A stretch of DNA of 47,997 bases, from NCBI GenBank assembly GCA_009377525.1, contig WHTW01000048.1:1-47997 (forward strand), in the 5' to 3' direction. This document shows positions 35,580-43,333 of this stretch, one piece after another. The notes below the pieces were generated by a model that was not told the DNA's origin, did not search any database, and worked only from the letters and a program-made list of their open reading frames with translations. A program made the translations under genes and the position numbers. Positions within the stretch are counted from its first letter, which is position 1; the number at the start of each line of letters is the position of its first letter. The stretch comes from Rhodospirillales bacterium (lineage in GTDB: Bacteria; Pseudomonadota; Alphaproteobacteria; Reyranellales; Reyranellaceae).

Positions 35580-36989
35580 TCAGGGAATTTCGTAGACCGC
35601 CACTTCGGCAGCGACACCGCGCAGGGGATGGCTCTGCGCCAGTGGCTTCTGGCCGTTGTTGCCGAGCACCTCGGCGCTCTTCGGGTTGTCAACGACCGGC
35701 GCCGTTGCCAGGATCGAGCGCGTCTGGGCCAGGCCCTGCACGCGCGAGGCGATGTTCACGGTCTGGCCGAAATAGTCCTGCCGCTCGTTCAGGTTCACCG
35801 CCAGGCAGGGACCCTCGTGGATGCCGATCTTGAGCAGCAGGTCCTCGCGGCCGTGCGTATCGTTCAGCCTGCGCATGGCCTCGCGCATGCGCAGCGCCGC
35901 AGCGAGCGCATGGTCGGGCGTCAGGAAGGTCGCCATCACCGCGTCGCCGATGGTCTTCACGACGGCGCCGCCTTCGGCCGCGACGATCTCGTTCAGGGTA
36001 CGGAAGTGCTCGCGCACCAGGTCGAAGGCCACCAGATCGCCGACCCGCTCGTAGAGCTCGGTCGAGCCCTTGAGGTCGGTGAACAGGAAGGTGAGGCTGG
36101 TGATCTTGAGCCGCTGGTCGACGTCGAGCGTGTCGGTGCGATAGATGTCGCGGAACGTCTGGTTCGACAGCAGGCGCTTGGCGGTCAGGAACGGCCGGCG
36201 CTTGCCGACCGCGGCGAGGAACTTGTCGTCGACGACCCAGACGGTGGGCAGCGTGCGCATGGCCGTGCGATTTTCCAGCGACAGCCGGATCGTCCCGGGG
36301 CGCAGGCTGATCTCGCCCGTCGGCGCCCGCAGGTTGTTGTAGACCAGCGTCACGTTCTGCCGTTCCTGCGTCGGCTCGCCCGCCACGTTGATGAATTGTG
36401 CGGCGTGGGTCACGGGCTCCAGGACGATCACGAAGCCGGCCGGCAGTTGCAGCGACAGGAACGCCTTCTCGCCGGGCGGCAGTTCGACGGCGTCGAGGGT
36501 AACCTGCTGCATCGCCGCCTCCAGGCCGTCCTCGGGCAGGTCGACGCCTCGGCCCCAGAAAACCTGGCGGTAATATTCCCAGAGCGGAAGCTGGTCGGGA
36601 CTGTGCGCCGCGATCCGCCGCACGCGCGGATTCACCGTGAAGCTCACCTCGACCATGTCGTCGAGCGTCGGCTCGTTGTTGAGATTGCAGAAGGCGCAGT
36701 AGTACTCGTCGGAGCGGACGTTCTTCAGCGATGTATTGGCGTCCAGCACGCCGCTGCAACTCGGGCACAGCACGTTCCACGACATGTCGAGCAGGCCGAT
36801 CTGCGCGGCCTGCAGGAACGCGGCAATCGTCCGTTCCTCGTCGAGCCCCTCGTGCTGGGCAAAGTCGAGCACGTTGATGCGGGCGAGCCGGCGATCCGAT
36901 GCATCACGCACCAGCCGTTCGAGCGAGGCAACGCAGCCGGCGTCGGCCGATTGCCGCAAGACTGCAAACAAGGATTGGGCTTCACTCAT
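35580..36989 (-). CDS. Adenylate/guanylate cyclase domain protein with zinc-ribbon N-terminal region
   Basis: A 469-residue class III nucleotidyl cyclase without membrane segments. The C-terminal catalytic domain begins at SLTFLFTDLKGSTELY (Asp305 the first metal ligand), then VVKTIGDAVMATF (Asp349 the second) and QDYFGQTVNIASRVQGLA with the transition-state Asn/Arg. The N-terminal half resembles the DUF5939-type region and contains a likely zinc ribbon, CPSC (75-78) and CAFC (98-101). It probably makes cAMP in response to a cytosolic or protein signal. It lies upstream of the Liv-type operon on the same strand, but a separate promoter is likely. Confidence 0.87.
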   Translation of the reverse strand: MSEAQSLFAVLRQSADAGCVASLERLVRDASDRRLARINVLDFAQHEGLDEERTIAAFLQAAQIGLLDMSWNVLCPSCSGVLDANTSLKNVRSDEYYCAFCNLNNEPTLDDMVEVSFTVNPRVRRIAAHSPDQLPLWEYYRQVFWGRGVDLPEDGLEAAMQQVTLDAVELPPGEKAFLSLQLPAGFVIVLEPVTHAAQFINVAGEPTQERQNVTLVYNNLRAPTGEISLRPGTIRLSLENRTAMRTLPTVWVVDDKFLAAVGKRRPFLTAKRLLSNQTFRDIYRTDTLDVDQRLKITSLTFLFTDLKGSTELYERVGDLVAFDLVREHFRTLNEIVAAEGGAVVKTIGDAVMATFLTPDHALAAALRMREAMRRLNDTHGREDLLLKIGIHEGPCLAVNLNERQDYFGQTVNIASRVQGLAQTRSILATAPVVDNPKSAEVLGNNGQKPLAQSHPLRGVAAEVAVYEIP

Positions 36990-37068
36990 GGTTGGGGACC
37001 TCGCCCAGACGAGATGGCCCGAGAGTAGGCCGGTTCAAGGCGAAAGACGCCTCAAATTACCTCATGTG

Positions 37069-37761
37069 TCAGAGGCGCGCTTCCTCGATCCAGCCTGCCA
37101 GCAATGCCGTCAGTTCGCGCGGGCGCTCCAGCGGTGCCATGTGACCGCAATCCTCCAGGGTCGCGAACCGCGTGCGCGGCAGGTGCCGCGCCATGCGCTC
37201 GGTCTCGGCGAAGCTGCGCAGCCGGTCCTGGCGGCAGGCCACGACCAGGGACGGGCAGGTGATGCGTTCGAGATCGGCATAACCGTCGAGGCGGACCAGC
37301 GCCGCCTGGCGCGCCCGCACCTCGCGCCCCAGCCGGCGCTGCATGCCGCGCAGGCGCTCGAGCAGCACGGGATCGTTCTCGCGGTCGGGATGCAGGCCGC
37401 GCGCCGTCGCGACATCACCTGCCGCGCGCGGTGGCCGGTCGCCCGGACGGTAGCCCGCCTTGCGTCGCTCGGTTTCTTCCTTCGAGTAGCCGCGCGCCGA
37501 CGAGGCGACGAAGGCGACACCGGTCACGCGTTCGGGCGCCATCAAGGCAAGGACTCGCGCAACGAAGCCACCCATCGAGAAGCCGACCAGCACGAAGCGC
37601 TCGGGCGCGGAGTCGAGCACGCGCTGCGCCATGCCTTCGAGCGTGGAATCCTCGTAGACGTTGCCGTGGTGGATCGTGCCCAGCATGGAGAGACCCGGGA
37701 CCATGTCGATCCACAGATCCTTGTCGCACATGAAGCCGGGCAGCAGGACGAGTTGGCGCAA
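37069..37761 (-). CDS. Alpha/beta hydrolase
   Basis: A 230-residue alpha/beta-fold hydrolase. LVLLPGFMCDKDLW forms the oxyanion side, FVLVGFSMGGFVARVLALMAP has the nucleophilic serine elbow (GFSMG), CPSLVVACRQDRLRSFAE is near the expected catalytic aspartate and LEDCGHMAPLERP carries the histidine. Substrate unknown. It is divergent from a decayed isochorismatase-like gene, with a 74-bp gap. Confidence 0.87.
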   Translation of the reverse strand: MRQLVLLPGFMCDKDLWIDMVPGLSMLGTIHHGNVYEDSTLEGMAQRVLDSAPERFVLVGFSMGGFVARVLALMAPERVTGVAFVASSARGYSKEETERRKAGYRPGDRPPRAAGDVATARGLHPDRENDPVLLERLRGMQRRLGREVRARQAALVRLDGYADLERITCPSLVVACRQDRLRSFAETERMARHLPRTRFATLEDCGHMAPLERPRELTALLAGWIEEARL

Positions 37762-37835
37762 ACGCTTGGCTATTTCCTCAGGGCCTTCAGTATCTTCCCC
37801 GAATCAGTGACGAAGCCGAAGCACTTCTTGAACTT

Positions 37836-38488
37836 ATGCCCATCATCTCTGCCGAGCCCTGCGAGTACAGCTTCGCCGCCGGCAGGCTCGGCCTGATCGA
37901 GATGCAGTGCGACTTCGTCGAGGAGGGCGGCTTCGGCACGGTGCTGGGCAACGACGTGCGCGCGCTCGCCAAGATCGTTCCTACGGTGCGCTGCCTGATC
38001 GACGGCTTCCGCGGCGTGGCTGCCGGTCATCCATACCCGCGAGGGCCACAAACCCGATCTCTCAGATTGTCCGCCGTCCAAGCGCGCGCAGCCGCGGTAG
38101 GCTCACCTCGGCGACGAGGGGCCGATGGCCGCATCCTGGTCGATGGCCAGCCCGGGAACGATCTTTGTGCCCGAGCTGGCGGCCCGGCCGGGTGAGGCGG
38201 TGATCGTGAAGCCCGGCAAGGGGGGGGGTCTATGCCACGCGGCTCGACGACATTCTGAAGCGCGACGGTATCGGCCATCTGGTGTTCGCCGGCGTCGCTA
38301 CCGAGGTCTGCGTGCAGAGCACCATGCGCGAGGCCAACGATCGCGGCTACGAATGCCTGCTGGCCGAGGACGCGGCCGAGAGCTACTTCCCCGAGTTCAA
38401 GGCGGCTACCATAGCCATGATCCGCGCCCAGGGCGGTATCGTCGGCTCGACAGCGCCGACCGACACGATCCTCAAAGCCCTCAAGTGA
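37836..38488 (+). pseudogene. Decayed isochorismatase-like cysteine hydrolase
   Basis: Three frames together spell an isochorismatase-fold hydrolase close to those encoded beside amidases in barbiturate/biuret/ureide-type pathways: MPIISAEPCEYSFAAGRLGLIEMQCDFVEEGGFGT, then (new frame) LPVIHTREGHKPDLSDCPPSKR, then a stop near 38098, then FVPELAARPGEAVIVKPGKG, and last FAGVATEVCVQSTMREANDRGYECLLAEDAAESYFPEF with the catalytic cysteine. Breaks are near 38018, 38098 (stop/indel), 38130 and 38150 (two compensating shifts), and in the G9 run at 38220-38228. The usual aspartate in the IDMQxDF motif is also missing (IEMQCDF). A non-functional relic. The amidase fragment after it overlaps its stop (GTGA). 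Confidence 0.85.
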
Positions 38489-38622
38489 GCGACTGCGGCG
38501 CCTTCGTTCCCGGTCCCCGGGCACGCTTTGCGCCGCGGGGATCGGGCCCGCTCGACGGCCTCAGCTTTGTCGCCAAGGACCTTTTGGATGTCGCCGGATA
38601 CGTGACAGGCGGCGGCAATCCT
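38485..38622 (+). pseudogene. Amidase N-terminal fragment
   Basis: From GTG 38485 the frame reads a typical start of an amidase-signature enzyme: SGPLDGLSFVAKDLLDVAGYVTGGGNP, in which the lysine of AKD is the first member of the Ser-Ser-Lys triad. Similarity stops at 38622, and the frame then runs through unrelated sequence to a stop at 38757. The remaining ~350 residues, including both catalytic serines, are missing. The break coincides with the edge of an IS630-type transposase remnant. Confidence 0.82.
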
Positions 38623-38729
38623 CTGGTAGACCTTCATCTTAGTCCGCGCAAAGGGGGCGGGTATCGAATTGCGGGATTGCAGGCTGTGATGAATGCATTG
38701 ATGTGGTGCTGCAACTGCTCGACGGTGGT
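38617..38729 (-). mobile_element. IS630-type transposase C-terminal remnant
   Basis: Read on the minus strand from 38729: TTVEQLQHHINAFITACN in one frame, then after a frame change PFARTKMKVYQRI. This matches the usual IS630-family DDE transposase ending (..LQ.HIDAFI..YN...PFxWTKxKVYQRRF). Only about 110 bases remain, broken by a frameshift and missing the catalytic part. It touches the truncated amidase on one side and the stop of the TRAP-type gene on the other, marking the left edge of the lower-GC region. Confidence 0.7.
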
Positions 38730-39701
38730 TTACCAGCGGCGGACAGCCCGACGATAGTCGGTGAGAATGGTCCTACCCTCCTCGCCCACAGACTCAGCCC
38801 AGCGTTGGATGTCTGGTTCGGCTGCCGTGCGCAATGTTGCCAACACGTCGGCAGGAGGTTGCGCGGCAGCTGATACCCCTCGCGCGGCGATTTCCTGGTG
38901 TTCGTGGTGCACGAGTTGCCTTTGGAGCTTCCACTGGGAAAGCTCGGTATATCGACCTGTCGCAATAAGGACGTGTCGCTCCGCTTCACTCAGAGATTCG
39001 AACACCTCACGGCTTATAGTCAGGAAATTGAGCGGTGCTGCCAAAAAGATCTCGGTGAAGAACGCGAATTCTTGAGTGAATTTCATGTTTGTGGTGTAGC
39101 CGCTAGAAAGCATGATCTCCGCCTCGGAAAAAGAAGCACGCCGTGCACCTAGCCTGATGAAGGTACTCCCCCATCCTGCGTTCTCGCCGACATACGATGA
39201 TATGGGCAATGCACTGCCCTGGAGGTCGGCAACTGACCGAATGCGAAAGGTGCTCCATAGCGCAACTGGCCGCCAGGGCTGTGTCATAAGCAAAATCTGG
39301 TCATGTCGGGCAAGAGCAGAGCCGTAATAGGGTCTCGCGACCCGAAGGAGGGATTCGGCCTCGTCGAATGTTGCCGTGACCATGGGCAGTGCTGAAAGGC
39401 CAAGGATAGGTTCGATGTTCGCAAACTCTGGTGCACAATAGTGGGCAATCGCCGACACCTTGCTCATTATCTGGAAAGGCACCCAGGGTGGTATCGCCTC
39501 CAGTGAAATCCGAACCGCTCCGGCCGAATCCTCGGCCACCTTGTCCGCAAAGAGTTGCGCTCCATTTACTGAGCGATCTTCGTAGGAAGCCAACTCCAAT
39601 TGCTTAAGTTGGGCCTTGCTGGAGACGCTGCAGACTGACACTGGAAACGCACCGAGAAGAGCAAGCAGTCTGCGGCGCGTCTCAAACGTGTTGCGCTTCA
39701 T
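38730..39701 (-). CDS. Orphan TRAP-type (DctP-like) substrate-binding protein
   Basis: A 323-residue protein with an N-terminal signal (TRRRLLALLGAFPVSVCSVSSKA; the arginine run is Tat-like) and a DctP-like body: KQLELASYEDRSVNGAQLFADKVAEDSAGAVRISLEAIP, PMVTATFDEAESLLRVARPYYGSAL, and LNFLTISREVFESLSEAERHVLIATG, the late helix typical for the family. No DctQ or DctM membrane genes are nearby, so it may use a distant transporter or act as a sensor. GC is lower than in the neighbouring core genes, so it looks acquired. Its end abuts the transposase remnant directly. Confidence 0.8.
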   Translation of the reverse strand: MKRNTFETRRRLLALLGAFPVSVCSVSSKAQLKQLELASYEDRSVNGAQLFADKVAEDSAGAVRISLEAIPPWVPFQIMSKVSAIAHYCAPEFANIEPILGLSALPMVTATFDEAESLLRVARPYYGSALARHDQILLMTQPWRPVALWSTFRIRSVADLQGSALPISSYVGENAGWGSTFIRLGARRASFSEAEIMLSSGYTTNMKFTQEFAFFTEIFLAAPLNFLTISREVFESLSEAERHVLIATGRYTELSQWKLQRQLVHHEHQEIAARGVSAAAQPPADVLATLRTAAEPDIQRWAESVGEEGRTILTDYRRAVRRW

Positions 39702-40136
39702 AGGGCTGGCTTCGTGCTATCGTTTCGAGGAACGAATGGCAGGTCGACACCATCGAGAAGCCTTCGCGCCCGGCAAACCTGGAGAGCGACTCTTTTGCTC
39801 GCCACGAGCAGTCGCGAAGCGTTTTTCATGGGGCCTTTTCCCTAGTCGTTCAGCCTCGATGTTGGGATGCCGCACGGACTGACGCGTCGCGCAATTGCAG
39901 GACAAATGGAGGATTCGAGCGAAAGCACCGAGGCGCTTCGCAAGGTTTGCGGGTTGTGGGGCAATCGCCGGACGAGCCTTCCAGTTGGAAGCCCTAGCCG
40001 CAGCGCAAGCGGTCTCACGCGATAAAGTTGCTGCTTGTCCTACAATCGAGGGACAACGGCTTCTCTCTGAGCAGCTAGTGCTCGTTCAGGTCGGCGACAA
40101 CCCGCCGAGCTGGAAGCGCTTGCTGAGGGAGAGGCA
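39702..40136. other. Intergenic stretch with one doubtful short ORF
   Basis: This 435-bp gap lies between the divergent TRAP-type gene and the small-exported-protein cluster. It should hold both promoters. I see no palindromic repeat, RNA gene or clear sigma-70 site. The only open frame of note is 39895-40140, listed separately. Confidence 0.5.
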
Positions 40137-40140
40137 ATGA
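39895..40140 (+). CDS. Doubtful 81-codon ORF upstream of the small secreted proteins
   Basis: TTG-initiated frame (alternative starts are equally weak) that ends with TGA overlapping the next gene's ATG (ATGA), as translationally coupled genes do. The product is basic, with an alanine-rich middle (LEALAAAQAVSRD), no signal peptide, and resembles nothing I know. The overlap is the only argument for it. Confidence 0.25.
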   Translation: MQDKWRIRAKAPRRFARFAGCGAIAGRAFQLEALAAAQAVSRDKVAACPTIEGQRLLSEQLVLVQVGDNPPSWKRLLRERQ

Positions 40141-40562
40141 TTAGCGGCCGAGCTCACTTAACATTTTTCAAAGCTTGCATTGCCGCTGTCTTCGCCGCTG
40201 CTTTTGCGTCCTCATCAGCCTTGGCGGGAGAGTTGCTAGGTTTCAAGGGTAGCAAGCTGAGGGGCTCTATATCCTGCGTTCATCCCAACCTGACTCGCGA
40301 TCTGTTGGATCGCATTGGTAGCGAAGAAGACTATACAACCGTAGCGCGCCTCTACATTCAGCAAGGCTACTGCGTCGAGGCCGACGTTCCCACAGTGCTC
40401 GTGAAACCCCTCGCAGATCAGCGCTTCCCGACCTGGAGCGGACATCAAGCGGAAATCTGGGAGACGACTCTGGTCCTCAAGGAAGCTGATGGGACGAGCC
40501 AGTCCATTAGCTCGTTCAGCATCGTCTTCCCGGTGGAAATGGACGACGCCCTCAGCCTTTAG
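40137..40562 (+). CDS. Small exported protein of unknown function (1 of 3)
   Basis: A 141-residue protein with a clear signal peptide (FFKACIAAVFAAAFASSSALA, cleavage near residue 30). The mature part of ~110 residues has two cysteines (ISCVHP, GYCVEAD) that could pair, and ends in a beta-type segment. GAGGGAGAGG just upstream of ATG 40137 is a good ribosome binding site. It is the first of three consecutive small exported proteins (gaps of 59 and 38 bp), probably one transcript. No family recognised. Confidence 0.72.
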   Translation: MISGRAHLTFFKACIAAVFAAAFASSSALAGELLGFKGSKLRGSISCVHPNLTRDLLDRIGSEEDYTTVARLYIQQGYCVEADVPTVLVKPLADQRFPTWSGHQAEIWETTLVLKEADGTSQSISSFSIVFPVEMDDALSL

Positions 40563-40621
40563 GAAAACCGAGGGACGTACCGAGCCTGCTCCAGCAATTC
40601 GTACCTCACAAGGAGACCTAG

Positions 40622-41143
40622 ATGCCCAAGCCCGAACGACACCTGCTTCCGAGCGTTATCTTTACAAGTATCTCGCTGATGGCTGGCCAGTCGCTGGCAA
40701 ACGACTGGCTACCAACCACTGTCAGCGAGGTGCTGCGCGGGCGACAGGGCAGCGTCGCCGTCATGATCGGCGGCATGTTCGACAACGGTGGTCGAGAGTA
40801 CACGGGCACGCTGTCAGCCTATTGCATGGGTCAAGCGACGGTGGTCGGCATTGAGTCAAAGACCCTTCACTTCGGCCAGGCGCCGGTGAGAGTTCAGTAC
40901 GCGTTGGACGCTGGCCCCTCTCAGACAATGGATTGGGAAGGCTGTGCCGACGGGGCATGTATCGGACTGTGGAACGGGCAGAGCGTTTCCTTTCTGAAAG
41001 CTCTCCTCGGCAAGCGCGAGCTGAAGATGTCGATCGACACGCCGTTCGCTGGCACCATCCACGCGACCTTCTACATTCAGGGCGCCAAGAGCGGGCTCGA
41101 GCCCATCGGCCAGAAGTGCGGCTGGATGGATCAAACGAACTGA
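40622..41143 (+). CDS. Exported TagO/VasI-like protein (2 of 3)
   Basis: A 173-residue protein with a signal peptide (SVIFTSISLMAGQSLA) and AGGAG six bases before ATG 40622. The layout resembles TagO/VasI (type VI-associated) and similar periplasmic beta-sandwich proteins: a polypeptide with YTGTLSAYCMG, then VRVQYALDAGPSQTMDWEGC, SVSFLKALLGKRELKMSIDTPFAGTIHATFYIQGAKSGLEPIGQKCGW. The paired 'FIxxL...L.v....' and terminal C-G-W are characteristic. No other T6SS gene is in the window, so it is not evidence of a T6SS. Role unknown. Confidence 0.68.
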   Translation: MPKPERHLLPSVIFTSISLMAGQSLANDWLPTTVSEVLRGRQGSVAVMIGGMFDNGGREYTGTLSAYCMGQATVVGIESKTLHFGQAPVRVQYALDAGPSQTMDWEGCADGACIGLWNGQSVSFLKALLGKRELKMSIDTPFAGTIHATFYIQGAKSGLEPIGQKCGWMDQTN

Positions 41144-41181
41144 GATTACCCGCATTCCTGACAAACGAAATTGGGGGAGCA

Positions 41182-41535
41182 ATGCGCAACACCGTTGGTC
41201 TGGCCACACTGATTGCAATTGGTCTATCGAATGTTGCCGCCGCCGAAACCTGGAAGGCAGATCTGGTATTGATACCTGAAAGATCTCTGCAGCATTGCTC
41301 CCAGGGCGATGTTTCCCGGGCGACTTGGACGTTCAAATTAGAAGGCGACGCCTTTTCGGGTGTGGCAGCTGCCGGTCGGAACTTCACCACCAAAGCCAAT
41401 CCTGATGGTTCCATTCGGGTCACGTACCCTACGAACGCCGGCGAAAGCTTAATGACTGGGAACGTGAAAACGAAACAGCTGGAGATCTGGAACGGGAAGT
41501 TCAGTTGCCGCTACAAGCTCGTGCCATTGCCGTAG
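41182..41535 (+). CDS. Small exported protein of unknown function (3 of 3)
   Basis: A 117-residue protein. Signal peptide MRNTVGLATLIAIGLSNVAAA is followed by ~96 residues of apparent beta structure, with cysteines at SLQHCSQGD and GKFSCRYKL. ATG 41182 has TTGGGGGAG before it; longer reading frames from 40933 overlap the previous gene and are not used. The C-terminus (LEIWNGKFSCRYKLVPLP) suggests a compact beta domain. Same transcript as 40137 and 40622 is likely. No family recognised. Confidence 0.7.
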   Translation: MRNTVGLATLIAIGLSNVAAAETWKADLVLIPERSLQHCSQGDVSRATWTFKLEGDAFSGVAAAGRNFTTKANPDGSIRVTYPTNAGESLMTGNVKTKQLEIWNGKFSCRYKLVPLP

Positions 41536-41655
41536 CCGAGGACTTCCGCCTCGATGCTTGCCTGATGCGCTAGGTCGTCCGTCCGGATGGGCAACGCACT
41601 CCCCGCCTGAATCCCTTGGTGAGGTCCACCAATCTCGGCAGTTTCGCATCTCCTA

Positions 41656-42813
41656 TTATGAACGGGGCAGCGTCGGCGCAGCGAGAGCGCCCAGCGAGCG
41701 CGCCATGACGAGGACGAGTTCGACTTGGGATCGCGTGCCCGTTCGATCCATCGCACGCACCAACAGCGTTCGTATCGTGTTGTAGGAAAGACCAACTTCC
41801 CGGGCAAAGTCCGGTGGAGCGATCCCATTCAGCAAGGCCAGGACGAGTCTAGCCTCCGACGGCGGAAAGCCAAACAGCTCCTTGAGGATCGCCAGGTCCG
41901 ATACCAGCTGTTGGGTGGGGTCAGAGATAAATAGGAGCACGGCAGCCGAGTTTTTGCCAGTCGCCAGCCCGGGTCCCGGAGCCACCATCACAGCATAGGC
42001 CTGACCGCAAGAAGGTCGGCTGACCCGAACGTGGCCGCCGGGCACGTGTGCCGCGCTCATCAACCCGCTTGCGCGACGCGCACCCACAATCAGCTCTTGC
42101 AGCCGCTTGTCGTCCTGTTTGGCCATGGCACGAATGCCGTCGGGAACGCGCATCAGACCATCGCCGCCACGCAGGATGGCATCCGCCGCGGCATTCACGT
42201 GCAGTAGTTTGCCCGTCGGGCCCATGAGGACCACACCCAGGCTGAGGCGATCGAATGCGGCGGTGGCAGATTGGCCGATCGTTTCGGCCTGGCGAAGCCG
42301 CTGTCGGATCTCGAGCGCGCGCTGAAGGTGGGGCAACAAGAGACCCAAGCGCCGAACCTCCCCAGGGTCATAATCCTTGGCGGCGCGCGGCCGATGAACG
42401 CCGACCACAACATGGTGACCATCGTCCAGAGGCAAGATGGCGCCCACGAGATGGTGCATATTGAGCCGCTGGGGCCCTATGAACTCGTTGTAGATGAGGC
42501 TGCGCTCCAGCACGCGATCCTCAACGACCTGGGAGCCCGCCAAGGCCCTACCGAAAAGGCGCTGCTCGACCGCCCCAAGGGCCCAAACATCGTGGCGGGC
42601 GTAGTATTCGCCGTACATTCGAAGTTGCTGGGGTGACATGCCTAGCGTTGATACGACGTCGACTGCCGGATGCTTTTGATGATGGACTGACAACATCAAC
42701 GTGAGTCCGTCCAGGTTGCTCACAAGGCCGCGCCCGACCTCCCCCCAAGACCGGTGTCCTAGAGCAGCATCATACAGACTTTCGACAACGCCATTCTCGC
42801 TTGCCAACGACAT
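41656..42813 (-). CDS. LuxR-type helix-turn-helix regulator
   Basis: A 385-residue regulator with a C-terminal LuxR-type DNA-binding domain: FGFPPSEARLVLALLNGIAPPDFAREVGLSYNTIRTLLVRAMDRTGTRSQVELV (last 70 residues), with the recognition helix in VGLSYNTIRTLL. The N-terminal 300 residues lack an AHL-binding or receiver fold I can recognise; a PAS-like segment, FDRLSLGVVLMGPTGKLLHVNAAADAIL, is visible mid-protein. ATG 42813 has GGGGAAAG upstream; an earlier TTG is rejected. It could control the small exported proteins (convergent) or the FecR/TPR locus (divergent); neither is proven. Confidence 0.85.
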   Translation of the reverse strand: MSLASENGVVESLYDAALGHRSWGEVGRGLVSNLDGLTLMLSVHHQKHPAVDVVSTLGMSPQQLRMYGEYYARHDVWALGAVEQRLFGRALAGSQVVEDRVLERSLIYNEFIGPQRLNMHHLVGAILPLDDGHHVVVGVHRPRAAKDYDPGEVRRLGLLLPHLQRALEIRQRLRQAETIGQSATAAFDRLSLGVVLMGPTGKLLHVNAAADAILRGGDGLMRVPDGIRAMAKQDDKRLQELIVGARRASGLMSAAHVPGGHVRVSRPSCGQAYAVMVAPGPGLATGKNSAAVLLFISDPTQQLVSDLAILKELFGFPPSEARLVLALLNGIAPPDFAREVGLSYNTIRTLLVRAMDRTGTRSQVELVLVMARSLGALAAPTLPRS

Positions 42814-43333
42814 GACGTCTTTCCCCGGCAGCAGCTCCAATGTTTAGGGTTCTAACTAAAGCTGTCCACACCCCCGCCCGAAGGGCGCCCCCAGGGTGAA
42901 TAGGCGTCTCACTGTGCCTCGTCATATGGTTGCAGGGCAACTGGAATGTTAGCGCGTTTCGGGTTCCCACTCCCGTCGTCACTCAATTCCGGAATGCGCG
43001 CCTGTCGACAGATTGAGTTTACGGGCATCCGCGCGGCGAGTTTCCACCCGACAGGCGCCGAGCACCGCGCCGAGGCGCCGTGAGGCGGCTCTTTCTGAAT
43101 TGCCATTTAGTCCAAGGGCGGCGTCCATGACCCACGGCACCAGACCGCCGGCCAGCTTCACGGGTTGATGTAATTCCATGAGGATCCCGCACCCCCCGTG
43201 ACGCGCACGGCCAGCGTTGTCATCCAATTGGATGACATCTGAGAGCCGCTCGCAACCTATAGTTGGTCACGCCGAAGGCAAAGGCCAAGGCGAACTGAAT
43301 AGTAGAGTAACCAAGAAGGACACATTTCTACGT
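42814..43333. other. Long non-coding gap upstream of the TPR/FecR locus
   Basis: About 520 bp separate the LuxR-type start from the first usable codons of the TPR gene. The gap holds a perfect 20-bp palindrome (43218-43237) and, 20 bases on, a TATAGT at 43258-43263 that could be a -10 element. A minus-strand frame (42979-43227) is open but has no ribosome binding site, and I do not call it. Confidence 0.5.
43218..43237. promoter_or_regulatory. Perfect 20-bp palindrome, candidate operator
   Basis: TGTCATCCAATTGGATGACA is identical to its own reverse complement. It stands alone in a non-coding gap, about 20 bases before a TATAGT hexamer, where a repressor or activator of the TPR/FecR genes would bind. 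Perfect symmetry at this length is improbable by chance. The regulator is unknown; the divergent LuxR-type protein and GntR/LacI-type factors encoded elsewhere are candidates. Confidence 0.6.

Noticed and set aside
38220..38228. G9 run as a programmed frameshift or phase-variation tract
   Set aside because: The same gene has several other frame breaks and lacks a catalytic residue, so switching this run cannot restore it.
40622..41143. Type VI secretion locus, from the TagO/VasI-like protein
   Set aside because: No Tss, Hcp, VgrG or ClpV gene is in the window; the similarity is to a widespread fold only.
42979..43227. 82-codon minus-strand frame in the gap before the TPR gene
   Set aside because: No ribosome binding site, no recognised sequence, and its start lies inside the perfect palindrome.
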